A program made the position numbers and the translations under genes. This document shows positions 34,097-42,277 of a stretch of 64,000 bases of DNA, one piece after another. The notes under the pieces are model-generated. The model saw only the letters and a list, made by a program, of their open reading frames with translations, searched no databases and had not been told where the DNA came from. This DNA is from Streptomyces tateyamensis (GTDB taxonomy: Bacteria; Actinomycetota; Actinomycetes; Streptomycetales; Streptomycetaceae). The stretch lies in NCBI RefSeq assembly GCF_003205575.1, contig NZ_PYBW01000030.1:100170-164169 (forward strand), given 5' to 3'. Every line of letters starts with the position of its first letter. Position 1 is the stretch's first letter.

Positions 34097-35329
34097 TCAG
34101 AGCGCCGCAGCGGCACTGAGCGCGGCGCGCAGCTCGGCGGCCGGGTCGCCCTCGTGGTAGCGGCGCTCGCTCGGCTCGATGGCGTCCAGGAACTCCTGGT
34201 ACCGCACCGCGTACGCCAGGTGGGAGAGCGGCGCGGCCAGCCGCAGCGCGCCTGCCGGGTCGCTGCCCGGGGCCAGCGTGCGCCAGGCCTCGCACCACAG
34301 CTCGGCCGCCTCGGCCCACCGCTCCTGGTTCAGGAAGTCGGCCGGGCGCAGCCCGTCGAAGGCCGGGTGGCCCCAGTAGGCGTCCGCGAAGTCCACCAGC
34401 ACGCTCTGCCGCCCGGCCGAGCGCCAGTTGCCGGGGTGGAAGTCGCCGTGCACCACGGTGAGCGGCAGCCCGCAGGCGGCCAACTGCTCGACCAGCTCGG
34501 GCAGCCGCTCGACCAGCGCGCGGGCCCGGTCCAGCTCCTCGGCGGTCAGCTCGGCGCCCGCCTCGCCGTCCAGCAGCAGCTTCACCGCGGGGACCAGCGT
34601 GGCCGGGCTGCGGTCGGCCAGGCCGTCCGGGGCGCCGCCCGGGTAGCTGGCGGCCAGCGCGGCCTGGGCCCGGGCCAGTCGGGGCAGGGTGGCCGCGACC
34701 ACCTCGCGGGACGGGCCCCAGCAGTCCTCGCCCGGCACGTGGTCCATCAGCAGCAGCCGGCGCTGCGGGTCGGCGGCCAGCACGGTCGGCACGAACTGCG
34801 GGTCCACCCCGCCGAGCAGCTGGACCACCAGCGACTCGTCCACCGCGAAGTCGCGGCCGGTCTTGAGCCAGACCGGGCCCTCGGCGGTGGGCAGCCGGAA
34901 CAGGCCGGCCAGGTTCCAGGTCTTCATCTGCGCGACCGGGCCGGTGACCGGGCGGCCGGCCGCGGCCAGCGCCTGCTCGGCCCACTCCAGCGCGGCGCGG
35001 ACCCCGTCGGCGGTGGCGTAACCGGCGCGCAGCGGGTGCGGGCGCAGGCCCGCCGGGTCGGCCTCGGCGGGGGCCGCCAGCTCGACGGCCGGCAAGGCGA
35101 GCGCCTCGGCGTGGTACGTCACCAGGCCGCCGCGGCCGCTCCCGCCGCCCGCCACGTCCACCAGCCGCAGCACCACGGTCGGCACTCCCAACACCTCGGC
35201 CAGGTGCTCGTTGACCGGAGCGACGTCGTGCCAGCGCGGTCGCTCCAGCGGGAACGGGCCGACTACCCCCAACAGTTGTTCCCGATGGGAGACCCACACC
35301 TGCGCCGTACGATCGTTTGCACTGTTCAC
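34097..35329 (-). CDS. Aminoglycoside phosphotransferase-family kinase
   Basis: 410 aa from the GTG at 35329. The catalytic loop VVHGDFHPGN (292-301) and metal site VDFADAYWG (311-319) are intact; KTWNLAGLFRLP and VWLKTGRDF look like the N-lobe. Members phosphorylate small hydroxyl substrates; resistance is possible but not implied. There is no ribosome site; CAGACT (35336-35341) is exactly 6 nt before the GTG, suggesting a leaderless message. A longer open frame to 35425 exists. Confidence 0.75.
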   Translation of the reverse strand: MNSANDRTAQVWVSHREQLLGVVGPFPLERPRWHDVAPVNEHLAEVLGVPTVVLRLVDVAGGGSGRGGLVTYHAEALALPAVELAAPAEADPAGLRPHPLRAGYATADGVRAALEWAEQALAAAGRPVTGPVAQMKTWNLAGLFRLPTAEGPVWLKTGRDFAVDESLVVQLLGGVDPQFVPTVLAADPQRRLLLMDHVPGEDCWGPSREVVAATLPRLARAQAALAASYPGGAPDGLADRSPATLVPAVKLLLDGEAGAELTAEELDRARALVERLPELVEQLAACGLPLTVVHGDFHPGNWRSAGRQSVLVDFADAYWGHPAFDGLRPADFLNQERWAEAAELWCEAWRTLAPGSDPAGALRLAAPLSHLAYAVRYQEFLDAIEPSERRYHEGDPAAELRAALSAAAAL

Positions 35330-35335
35330 CGGGGC

Positions 35336-35341
35336 AGTCTG
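35336..35341 (-). promoter_or_regulatory. Candidate -10 box for leaderless kinase gene
   Basis: CAGACT on the minus strand, 6 nt before the GTG at 35329; close to the TAGACT consensus. Confidence 0.35.
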
Positions 35342-35506
35342 AGGGGTGTTCAGCTTCCTGGCGATCGAATTTCCGAACAGGCGACCGTCCGCCACCTCTG
35401 GCCCGACCTGGCAGAAACCGGACACACCGGATCAAATGATGGATAAATATGTCAATCCATCACTACGGTGGCGTCAGATGCCCGTCGAGTCGGAAGGACC
35501 CCACCC

Positions 35507-36001
35507 GTGAGCAACCTGTTCGCGCTTGCATACCCGGACCTCGCCACGGCCCAGCAGGTCCGCAACGAGGCGATCAGCCTGCAGAAGCAGCAGTTGCTGG
35601 ACCTGGAGGACATCGTCGTCGTCGAGCGGCGCCAGGACGGTCGGATCAAGCTGCACCAGGCCACCAGCACCACCGGCCTGGCCGCCGCCTCGGGCGCGCT
35701 GTGGGGCGGGGTGATCGGCCTGCTGTTCTTCATGCCGTTCCTGGGGGCGGCGGTCGGCGGGGCCACCGGTGCCGCGGTCGGCGCGTCCACCGACATCGGG
35801 GTGGACGACGGCTTCATGCGCCAGGTCGGCGAGCACCTGCGGCCCGGCGCCGCCGCGGTCTTCCTGCTGGTGCGCAAGGCCACCGCCGACAAGGTGGTGC
35901 CGGCGCTGGCCAAGTACCAGGGCCAGATCATCCAGACCTCGCTCTCGGCCGAGGCCGAGGAGCACCTCAAGGAGATGGCCAAGGCCGCGCAGCCCGCCTG
36001 A
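35507..36001 (+). CDS. DUF1269-family membrane protein
   Basis: 164 aa from the GTG at 35507 (GGAAGGAC upstream). N-terminal soluble part with AYPDLATAQQVRNEAISLQK, a central Gly/Ala-rich hydrophobic hairpin (about 63-97) and a C-terminal soluble part with FLLVRKATADKVVPAL. This is the DUF1269 layout; function unknown. It ends 21 nt before ftsW-like and may share its transcript. Confidence 0.8.
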   Translation: MSNLFALAYPDLATAQQVRNEAISLQKQQLLDLEDIVVVERRQDGRIKLHQATSTTGLAAASGALWGGVIGLLFFMPFLGAAVGGATGAAVGASTDIGVDDGFMRQVGEHLRPGAAAVFLLVRKATADKVVPALAKYQGQIIQTSLSAEAEEHLKEMAKAAQPA

Positions 36002-36022
36002 CCCCGCGCCGCACCTGCCGCC

Positions 36023-37381
36023 ATGGCCACCCCCGCTGCCCTCGCCAACGCGGGGCGCGAAGGCCCCGCCCCGCGGCCGCGGACCGGCCGGAACACCGAA
36101 CTGCTCCTGCTGGTAGGCGCGGTGGCGGTGGCGGTCTTCGGCTACGTCGAGGTCGGTGTCAACATCGACGGCCACGCCCCGGCCGACGCCGCGCGCTACG
36201 GAGCCGCGCTCGGCGGTCTCGCGCTGGCCGCCCACGTGCTGGTGCGCTGGCGGGCCCGGTACGCGGACCCGCTGCTGCTGCCCACCGGCGTGCTGCTCAA
36301 CGGGATCGGACTGGTCGTCATCTACCGGCTGGACCGGGCCACCCCGCGCAGCCACGCCGCGCCCACCCAACTGCTCTGGTCCACCCTCGGAGTGGCGCTG
36401 TTCGCCCTGGTGGTGGTGCTGCTGCGGGACCACCGGTGGCTGCGCCGGTACGCCTACAGCGGCGCGCTGGTGGCCCTGGTGCTGCTGGTCGCCCCGATCT
36501 TCTTCCCGGCCGTCTACGGCTCGCGGATCTGGATCACCGTCGGCTCCTTCTCCATCCAGCCGGGCGAGTTCGCCAAGATCCTGCTGGTGGTCTTCTTCGC
36601 CGCCTACCTGGCCACCCACCGCGACGCGCTGGCACTGACCGGCAAGCAGCTCTGGAAGCTGCGACTCCCGCCCGGCCGGGTGCTCGGGCCGATACTGCTG
36701 GTCTGGGCCGCCTTCGTCGGGGTGCTGGTGCTGGAGACCGACCTGGGCACCTCGCTGCTCTACTTCGGCATCTTCGTGGTGCTGCTCTACGTGGCCACCG
36801 CCCGGACCGGCTGGATCGCGATCGGCCTGCTGCTGGCCGCGGTCGGCGTGGTGGCGGTCGGCTGGCTCTCCCCGCACGTGCACGGCCGGGTCGACCAGTG
36901 GCTGCACCCGCTGGCCTCGATCGGGGCCGGGCAGGGCGCCAACCAGATCGCCCAGTCGCTGTTCGCCTTCGCCTGGGGCGGGCTGCTCGGCGAGGGGCTG
37001 GGCAGGGGCCATTCGATCCTGATCGGCTTCGCCGCCAAGTCGGACTTCATCCTGGCCACCGTCGGCGAGGAGCTCGGCCTGGTCGGCCTGCTGGCCGTGT
37101 TCCTGCTCTACTCGGTGCTGGTGGCCCGCGGCTACCGGACCGGGATCGCGCTGCGGGACCCGTTCGGGCGGCTGCTGGCGATCGGCCTGGCCACCATCAT
37201 CGGCCTGCAGGTGTTCGTGGTGGCCGGCGGCGTGCTGGACCTGATCCCGCTGACCGGCGCCACCCTGCCGTTCGTCGCCCAGGGCGGCTCCTCGGTGGTG
37301 ACCAACTGGATCATCGTGGCGCTGCTGGTCCGGCTCAGCGACACCGCCCGCCGCCCCGCCCCGCCGGCCCTGGAGGGCTGA
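36023..37381 (+). CDS. FtsW/RodA/SpoVE-family glycosyltransferase (SEDS)
   Basis: 452 aa, about 12 TM segments. SEDS motifs: GSRIWITVGSFSIQPGEFAK, LETDLGTSLL, GLGRGHSILIGFAAKSDFIL and PLTGATLPFVAQGGSS. SEDS proteins polymerise lipid II together with a class B PBP. The stop overlaps the start of the PBP gene (TGATG), the classical SEDS-PBP pair. In Streptomyces such accessory pairs are often needed for sporulation or aerial growth rather than viability; that is an inference here. Confidence 0.9.
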   Translation: MATPAALANAGREGPAPRPRTGRNTELLLLVGAVAVAVFGYVEVGVNIDGHAPADAARYGAALGGLALAAHVLVRWRARYADPLLLPTGVLLNGIGLVVIYRLDRATPRSHAAPTQLLWSTLGVALFALVVVLLRDHRWLRRYAYSGALVALVLLVAPIFFPAVYGSRIWITVGSFSIQPGEFAKILLVVFFAAYLATHRDALALTGKQLWKLRLPPGRVLGPILLVWAAFVGVLVLETDLGTSLLYFGIFVVLLYVATARTGWIAIGLLLAAVGVVAVGWLSPHVHGRVDQWLHPLASIGAGQGANQIAQSLFAFAWGGLLGEGLGRGHSILIGFAAKSDFILATVGEELGLVGLLAVFLLYSVLVARGYRTGIALRDPFGRLLAIGLATIIGLQVFVVAGGVLDLIPLTGATLPFVAQGGSSVVTNWIIVALLVRLSDTARRPAPPALEG

Positions 37382-38916
37382 TGCTCCGTCGACGACGCCG
37401 ACCTCCCGGGCCGGGGACCGGTGGCAGCGGTCCGCAGGGCCCGCCCGGCATCTCCACCACCGGGCGCCGGGCCGGCCTGTTCTGCGTGCTGCTCACCGTG
37501 CTGCTGGGCGTGCAGGCCACCCGGGTGCAGTTCTTCCAGGCCAAGAGGTACGACCACAACCCGGCCAACCAGCGCCCCGCGATCCTCCGATACGACCAGC
37601 CGCGCGGCCCGATCCTGGTCGGCAGCGACCCCGTCACCGGCTCGGTGCCCACCGGCGGCCGCTTCGACTACAAGCGCAGCTACCCCGACGGCCCGCTGTA
37701 CGCGGCGGTCACCGGCTACTCCTCGCAGATCTACGGCAACACCCAGCTGGAGGGCACCGAGGACGCACTGCTCTCCGGCACCGACTCCCGACTGGCGGGC
37801 TGGGCGCTGTGGGACGCGCTCTCGCGCCACCAGGACCCCGGCGGCCAGGTGCACACCACCATCAACAAGGCCGCCCAGCAGGCCGCGATGCAGGGCCTGG
37901 GCAACCAGAAGGGCGCGGTGGCCGCGATCGAGCCGGCCACCGGGCGGATCCTGGCGCTGGCCTCCACCCCCTCCTACGACCCGGGCAGCTTCGCCGGCTC
38001 CGCCAACGCCGACCAGGAGGCCTGGACCAAGCTGCAGGCCGACCCCGACCAGCCGATGCTCAACCGCGCGCTTCGCCAGACCTACCCGCCCGGCTCCACC
38101 TTCAAGGTGGTCACCGCGGCCGCCGCGCTGACGGCCGGCGTGGTCACCGACGTCAACGCCCCCACCGGCGCCCCCTGGCCCTACGTCATGCCCGGCACCA
38201 CCACCACGCTGGTCAACGACACCACCGCCTGCGACCGGCCGAACCTGGACCTGGACACCGCGATGACGCTCTCCTGCAACAGCGTCATGGGCTACCTGGG
38301 CGTGCAGACCGGCCTGGACAAGATGGTGGCGACGGCCCAGAAGTTCGGCTTCAACGACGCCCGCCTGGACACGCCGGTGCGCGCCGCCCGGAGCAACTTC
38401 GACACCGGCATGAACCAGTCCCAGCTCGCGCTCTCCTCGATCGGCCAGTTCGACACCGCGGCCACCCCGCTGGTGATGGCCATGGTCGCGGCGGGCGTGG
38501 CCGACAACGGCACCGTGATGTATCCCCAGCTTGTGGACAAGCTCACCAGGTCCGACGGCAGCACGGTCCAGCTGATGCAGCCGCGCAGCTACTCCCAGGC
38601 GATGAGCCCGGTGGTGGCCGGCCAGGTGCAGCAGCTGATGACCGACGTGGTGGACAACGGCACCGGGCGCAACGCCCGGATCGACGGCGCCACGGTCGGC
38701 GGCAAGACCGGCACCGCCCAGCACGGAGTGGACAACTCCGGAGTGCCGTACGCGTGGTTCATCTCCTGGGCCAAGCCGAGCGGCTCCACCCAGGTCCCGC
38801 CGGTCGCGGTGGCCGTGGTGATTGCGGACAGTGACGCCACCGACGTCACCGGCGGCGGCCTGGCCGCGCCGATCGCCCGTAGCGTGATGCAGGCGGTGCT
38901 GGGCGGCGGATCGTGA
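37381..38916 (+). CDS. Class B penicillin-binding protein (PBP2/FtsI type)
   Basis: 511 aa. Basic N-terminus and membrane helix (about 28-48), a short dimerisation region, then the transpeptidase: S239-T-F-K242, S298-C-N300 and K442-T-G444 are intact. N-terminal module much shorter than in FtsI. It cross-links peptidoglycan outside the membrane with the SEDS partner encoded immediately upstream; start and SEDS stop overlap by 1 nt, so translation is coupled. Confidence 0.92.
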   Translation: MLRRRRRPPGPGTGGSGPQGPPGISTTGRRAGLFCVLLTVLLGVQATRVQFFQAKRYDHNPANQRPAILRYDQPRGPILVGSDPVTGSVPTGGRFDYKRSYPDGPLYAAVTGYSSQIYGNTQLEGTEDALLSGTDSRLAGWALWDALSRHQDPGGQVHTTINKAAQQAAMQGLGNQKGAVAAIEPATGRILALASTPSYDPGSFAGSANADQEAWTKLQADPDQPMLNRALRQTYPPGSTFKVVTAAAALTAGVVTDVNAPTGAPWPYVMPGTTTTLVNDTTACDRPNLDLDTAMTLSCNSVMGYLGVQTGLDKMVATAQKFGFNDARLDTPVRAARSNFDTGMNQSQLALSSIGQFDTAATPLVMAMVAAGVADNGTVMYPQLVDKLTRSDGSTVQLMQPRSYSQAMSPVVAGQVQQLMTDVVDNGTGRNARIDGATVGGKTGTAQHGVDNSGVPYAWFISWAKPSGSTQVPPVAVAVVIADSDATDVTGGGLAAPIARSVMQAVLGGGS

Positions 38917-39014
38917 ACGTTACTGCCCAGTAAGGGGATGGCGGGGGCGCATAGCCGATGGGACACCATCTGAGAAGCCTCCGCGGACGGAGGACAGCGG
39001 CACCGTCGCCGCCC

Positions 39015-39020
39015 TAACCT
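39015..39020 (+). promoter_or_regulatory. Candidate -10 box for leaderless GT87-like gene
   Basis: TAACCT, 6 nt before the ATG at 39027, with no ribosome site between. Confidence 0.4.
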
Positions 39021-39026
39021 TCCACC

Positions 39027-40496
39027 ATGGTGACCACCCGTTCGTCCGGAGCGCCCCGAGCCCGCGGCCGCTTCGGTGTCCGGCGCGGCACGCCGAACGC
39101 CACCGGGCCGACCGTCCGGCACCCCGGCGGCCACCCGGTGGGTCACCGCCCGGGCAGCGCCGATCCCACCTACCCGCGCCCCCTGGCCGGAGTGCCGCAG
39201 CAGCGCCCGTTCACCCGGACGGACCAACAGGTGCACCCGCGCCGGGCCCGCCTCGCCGCCTTGGCCACCCGGTGCACCGGCCGGGCCACCCGGCTCGGTG
39301 ACCGGCGGCTGGTCCACCTGCTCGGCTGCCTGGTCGCGGCCGGCTGGGCGGCGGCCTTCCCGCTGGTCTCCAACCTGGGCAACCAGCGGCTCTGGGGCGA
39401 AGTCGCGGCCCCCGCCTACCTGCTGGCCGGCCTCGCCGTCATCACCCTGCCGCGCCGGGTGGCCGGCCGGGTGGCCGCCGCCGTCGCGCTGCTCGGCGCG
39501 GTGCTGCTGCCATTGGGCGTGCTCGCGGCGCAGGGGCGCCACCAGTCCGAGGTGATGGTGGTCGAGCGCTCGGCCCGGCTGCTGTTGCACACCGGCACGC
39601 CGTACCTGCCGCACCCGGTCGCCGTCACCGACTTCAACCCCTACCTGCCGTCGATGGCGGTGTTCGGGCTGCCCCGGGCGGTGCTCGGCGACGCCAACCC
39701 GGTCACCCAGGTGCTGGGCGACGCCCGGATCTGGTTCGCCCTCACCTTCCTCGGCTGCCTGACCGTCAGCTGGCGGCTGCTCAGGCCCGCCCCGCAGCGC
39801 TCCCCGCTGCTGCCGCTGGGCGTCCTCACCGGCTCGCCGCTGATCGCACTCACCCTGGCGGTCGGCGGGGTGGACCTGCCGCTGATCGGGGTCTGCTGCC
39901 TGGCCATGGCACTGGCCGCCCGCGAGCGCACCCTGGCCGCCGGCCTGGTGCTCGCACTGGCCTGCACCCTCAAGTGGACGGCCTGGCCCGCGCTGCCGGT
40001 GGCCGCCCTGCTGCTCTGGCGGGTGCACGGGCGCCGGGCCGCCGCCCGGACCACCCTGACCACGCTGCTGGTCGGCGGCGCGGTGGTGCTGCCCTACCTG
40101 CTGACCCGGCCGCAGGACCTCAAGGAGCAGGTGGTCCGGTTCCCGCTCGGGCTGGCCGCGGTCCGCACCCCCGCCGGCAGCCCGCTGCCCGGCAAGGTGC
40201 TCGCCGACCTCGGGCCGACCGGGCACACCCTGTCGCTCGTGCTGCTGGTGCTCGGCGGGATCTCGGTGGCGGGCTGGCTGCTGCTGCGCCCGCCCACCAC
40301 CGCGGTGGCGGCCGCCGACCTGCTGGCCGCCGGGCTCACGGTGGCCTTCATGCTCGCCCCTGCCGGGCGGTTCGGGTACCTCGCGCTGCCCGTGGTGCTG
40401 GCGCTGTGGCCCCGGCTGGCCGCGCGCAGCTGGCGCGGGCGGCCGGTCGCCGATCCCCGTACGGTGGGGAGCACGAGCCTGGTCGCCACCCACTAA
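39027..40496 (+). CDS. Polytopic membrane protein, GT87/DUF2029-like
   Basis: 489 aa. A basic, Pro/Arg-rich cytoplasmic N-terminus (1-~90) is followed by ten or more membrane segments. Extracytoplasmic residues TDFNPYLPSMAVFG and the loop with LKWTAWPALPVAALLLW resemble polyprenyl-phosphate-dependent mannosyltransferases of the GT87 (DUF2029) group. A role in cell-envelope glycan building would match the surrounding PBP and PMT genes but is not proven. Confidence 0.65.
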   Translation: MVTTRSSGAPRARGRFGVRRGTPNATGPTVRHPGGHPVGHRPGSADPTYPRPLAGVPQQRPFTRTDQQVHPRRARLAALATRCTGRATRLGDRRLVHLLGCLVAAGWAAAFPLVSNLGNQRLWGEVAAPAYLLAGLAVITLPRRVAGRVAAAVALLGAVLLPLGVLAAQGRHQSEVMVVERSARLLLHTGTPYLPHPVAVTDFNPYLPSMAVFGLPRAVLGDANPVTQVLGDARIWFALTFLGCLTVSWRLLRPAPQRSPLLPLGVLTGSPLIALTLAVGGVDLPLIGVCCLAMALAARERTLAAGLVLALACTLKWTAWPALPVAALLLWRVHGRRAAARTTLTTLLVGGAVVLPYLLTRPQDLKEQVVRFPLGLAAVRTPAGSPLPGKVLADLGPTGHTLSLVLLVLGGISVAGWLLLRPPTTAVAAADLLAAGLTVAFMLAPAGRFGYLALPVVLALWPRLAARSWRGRPVADPRTVGSTSLVATH

Positions 40497-40560
40497 CCGG
40501 GGCCTGACGGTGTGTGGGGGACCATGGAAGCCTCCAGACCCCGACACCCAGGAGTGGCGC

Positions 40561-42162
40561 ATGTCCGAGCAGCGGTCCCCCGACGGTGCGCGGGGGAGCG
40601 GGCGGCGGCGGTTCCTCGGCCTGGCCGGCGGTGCGGCGGCGGGCCTGGGGCTGGCCGCGTGCGGTGCCGCCGACAGCGGCGGCGGCACCGGCCCGGGTGC
40701 CTCGGTGCGTGCGGGTTCGCCCGGAGCCGCGGGCTCCTCGCCCTCCTCGTCGGCGCAGCGGGAGAACGACCGGCCGGGCAACCCGGACTGGCGGATCGGC
40801 AACGCGGGCGCCGACCGGGCGATCGAGGGTTGGGCGGACCGGGTCAGCGTGCTGCCCGGCGAGAGCTTCGGCCTGCACGTGTCCACCACCGCGCCCGGTT
40901 ACCAGGTGACGGCCTACCGGGTGGGGTACTACGGCGGCGCGCGCGGCCGCAAGGTCTGGCAGTCCGCGCACCTGCCGGGCAGCAGGCAGTCGGCGGCCGT
41001 GGTGGACAAGGCGACCCGGATGGTGTCGACCGGCTGGTCCAGGAGCACTGCGGTGGACACCACCGGCTGGCCCGAGGGCAGCTACCTGCTGCGGCTGGAC
41101 GCCGACGGCGGGGCGGGGCAGCGGTACGTGCCGGTCACCGTCCGCTCGGCCGACACGGCGGGCAAGGTGGTGGTGGTCAACGGGGTGGCCACCTGGCAGG
41201 CCTACAACGAGTGGGGCGGCTACAACCTCTACAACGGGCCGACCGGCGGCTATCCGACCCGCTCGCTGGTGGTCTCCTTCGACCGGCCCTACCAGTACGC
41301 GGACGGCGCCGGGCTGTTCCTGGTCTACGAGGCGCCGCTGATCGCGCTGGCCGAGAAGCTCGGGCTGCCGCTGGCCTACACCACCAGTACCGACCTGGCC
41401 GGGTCGCCGGACCTGCTGAAGGGCGCCCGGGCGGTGCTTTCGCTCGGGCACGACGAGTACTGGTCGCAGGAGCAGCGCGCGCACGTCACGGCGGCGCGCG
41501 ACGCCGGGACCAACGTGGCGATCCTGGGCGCCAACTGCTGCTACCGGCGCGTGCGTTACGAGCCATCACCGACCGGGGCGGACCGGCAGGTGGTCTGCTA
41601 CAAGACCTCCTTCCAGGACGACCCGGGCTTCAGGGCGGGCAAGCCGCCGACCAACGACTTCCGGGCGGCACCGCAGGCCGACCCGGAGTCCTCGCTGCTC
41701 GGGGTGATCTACGACGGCTACCCGGTGGACGCGCCGTACGTGGTGACCAACCCCGGGCACTGGCTGTTCGCCGGCACCGGGGTCAAGGCGGGCGACAGCT
41801 TCCCGCACCTGGTGGGGGTGGAGTACGACCGGGTCAACGCCTCCTTCACCACGCCGCGCCCGATCGAGGTGCTGGCCCACTCGCCGGTGGTCTGCGAGGG
41901 GCGCAAGAGCTTCAGTGACACCGCCTTCTACGCGGCCCCGAGCGGCGCGGGGGTGTTCGCGAGCGGCACCATGCGCTGGGTGGAGGCGCTGGACGCCACC
42001 GGTGACGGCAAGTCGGGTGCCGACCACTCGATCGACGGTCAGGCCGGGGCGCTGGTCCAGAAGGTGACCGAGAACCTGCTCACCGCGTTCGCGGCGGGGC
42101 CGGCGGGCAAGGCGCATCCGCCGCAGGACAATGTGGCGGCGGTGTACGGGGGGAAGCACTGA
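40561..42162 (+). CDS. Exported DmfA2-like (N,N-dimethylformamidase beta-subunit-type) protein
   Basis: 533 aa from the ATG at 40561 with GGAG upstream. A twin-arginine signal GRRRFLGLAGGAAAGLGLAAC ends at a lipobox cysteine, so it is a Tat-exported lipoprotein. A low-complexity spacer precedes the domain, which matches the large C-terminal domain of N,N-dimethylformamidase beta (QAYNEWGGYNLYN, LSLGHDEYWS, ILGANCCYRRVRYE). Actual substrate is unknown; many actinobacteria carry such paralogues. Confidence 0.75.
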   Translation: MSEQRSPDGARGSGRRRFLGLAGGAAAGLGLAACGAADSGGGTGPGASVRAGSPGAAGSSPSSSAQRENDRPGNPDWRIGNAGADRAIEGWADRVSVLPGESFGLHVSTTAPGYQVTAYRVGYYGGARGRKVWQSAHLPGSRQSAAVVDKATRMVSTGWSRSTAVDTTGWPEGSYLLRLDADGGAGQRYVPVTVRSADTAGKVVVVNGVATWQAYNEWGGYNLYNGPTGGYPTRSLVVSFDRPYQYADGAGLFLVYEAPLIALAEKLGLPLAYTTSTDLAGSPDLLKGARAVLSLGHDEYWSQEQRAHVTAARDAGTNVAILGANCCYRRVRYEPSPTGADRQVVCYKTSFQDDPGFRAGKPPTNDFRAAPQADPESSLLGVIYDGYPVDAPYVVTNPGHWLFAGTGVKAGDSFPHLVGVEYDRVNASFTTPRPIEVLAHSPVVCEGRKSFSDTAFYAAPSGAGVFASGTMRWVEALDATGDGKSGADHSIDGQAGALVQKVTENLLTAFAAGPAGKAHPPQDNVAAVYGGKH

Positions 42163-42184
42163 CGCGTGGCGTGACACTCGAAAA

Positions 42185-42228
42185 GCGATGACAGCTGACA
42201 GATTTCAATATCTGTCAGCTGTCATCGC
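42185..42228. terminator. 19-bp perfect hairpin between convergent genes
   Basis: GCGATGACAGCTGACAGAT (42185-42203) pairs fully with 42210-42228; 6-nt loop TTCAAT. About half A/T in the stem, unusual here. It serves both the lipoprotein gene and the minus-strand PBP gene. Confidence 0.8.
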
Positions 42229-42277
42229 ATGCTGAGTCGGGGTCAGCCCACCACGCAAGAGGCGAACCGAGACACCG

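Noticed and set aside
34097-35329. Antibiotic-resistance aminoglycoside kinase
   Set aside because: Only family-level motifs are present; no resistance-specific features or cluster context.
40348-41484. Minus-strand frame of 378 codons
   Set aside because: Opposite the Tat lipoprotein gene; no motifs or ribosome site.
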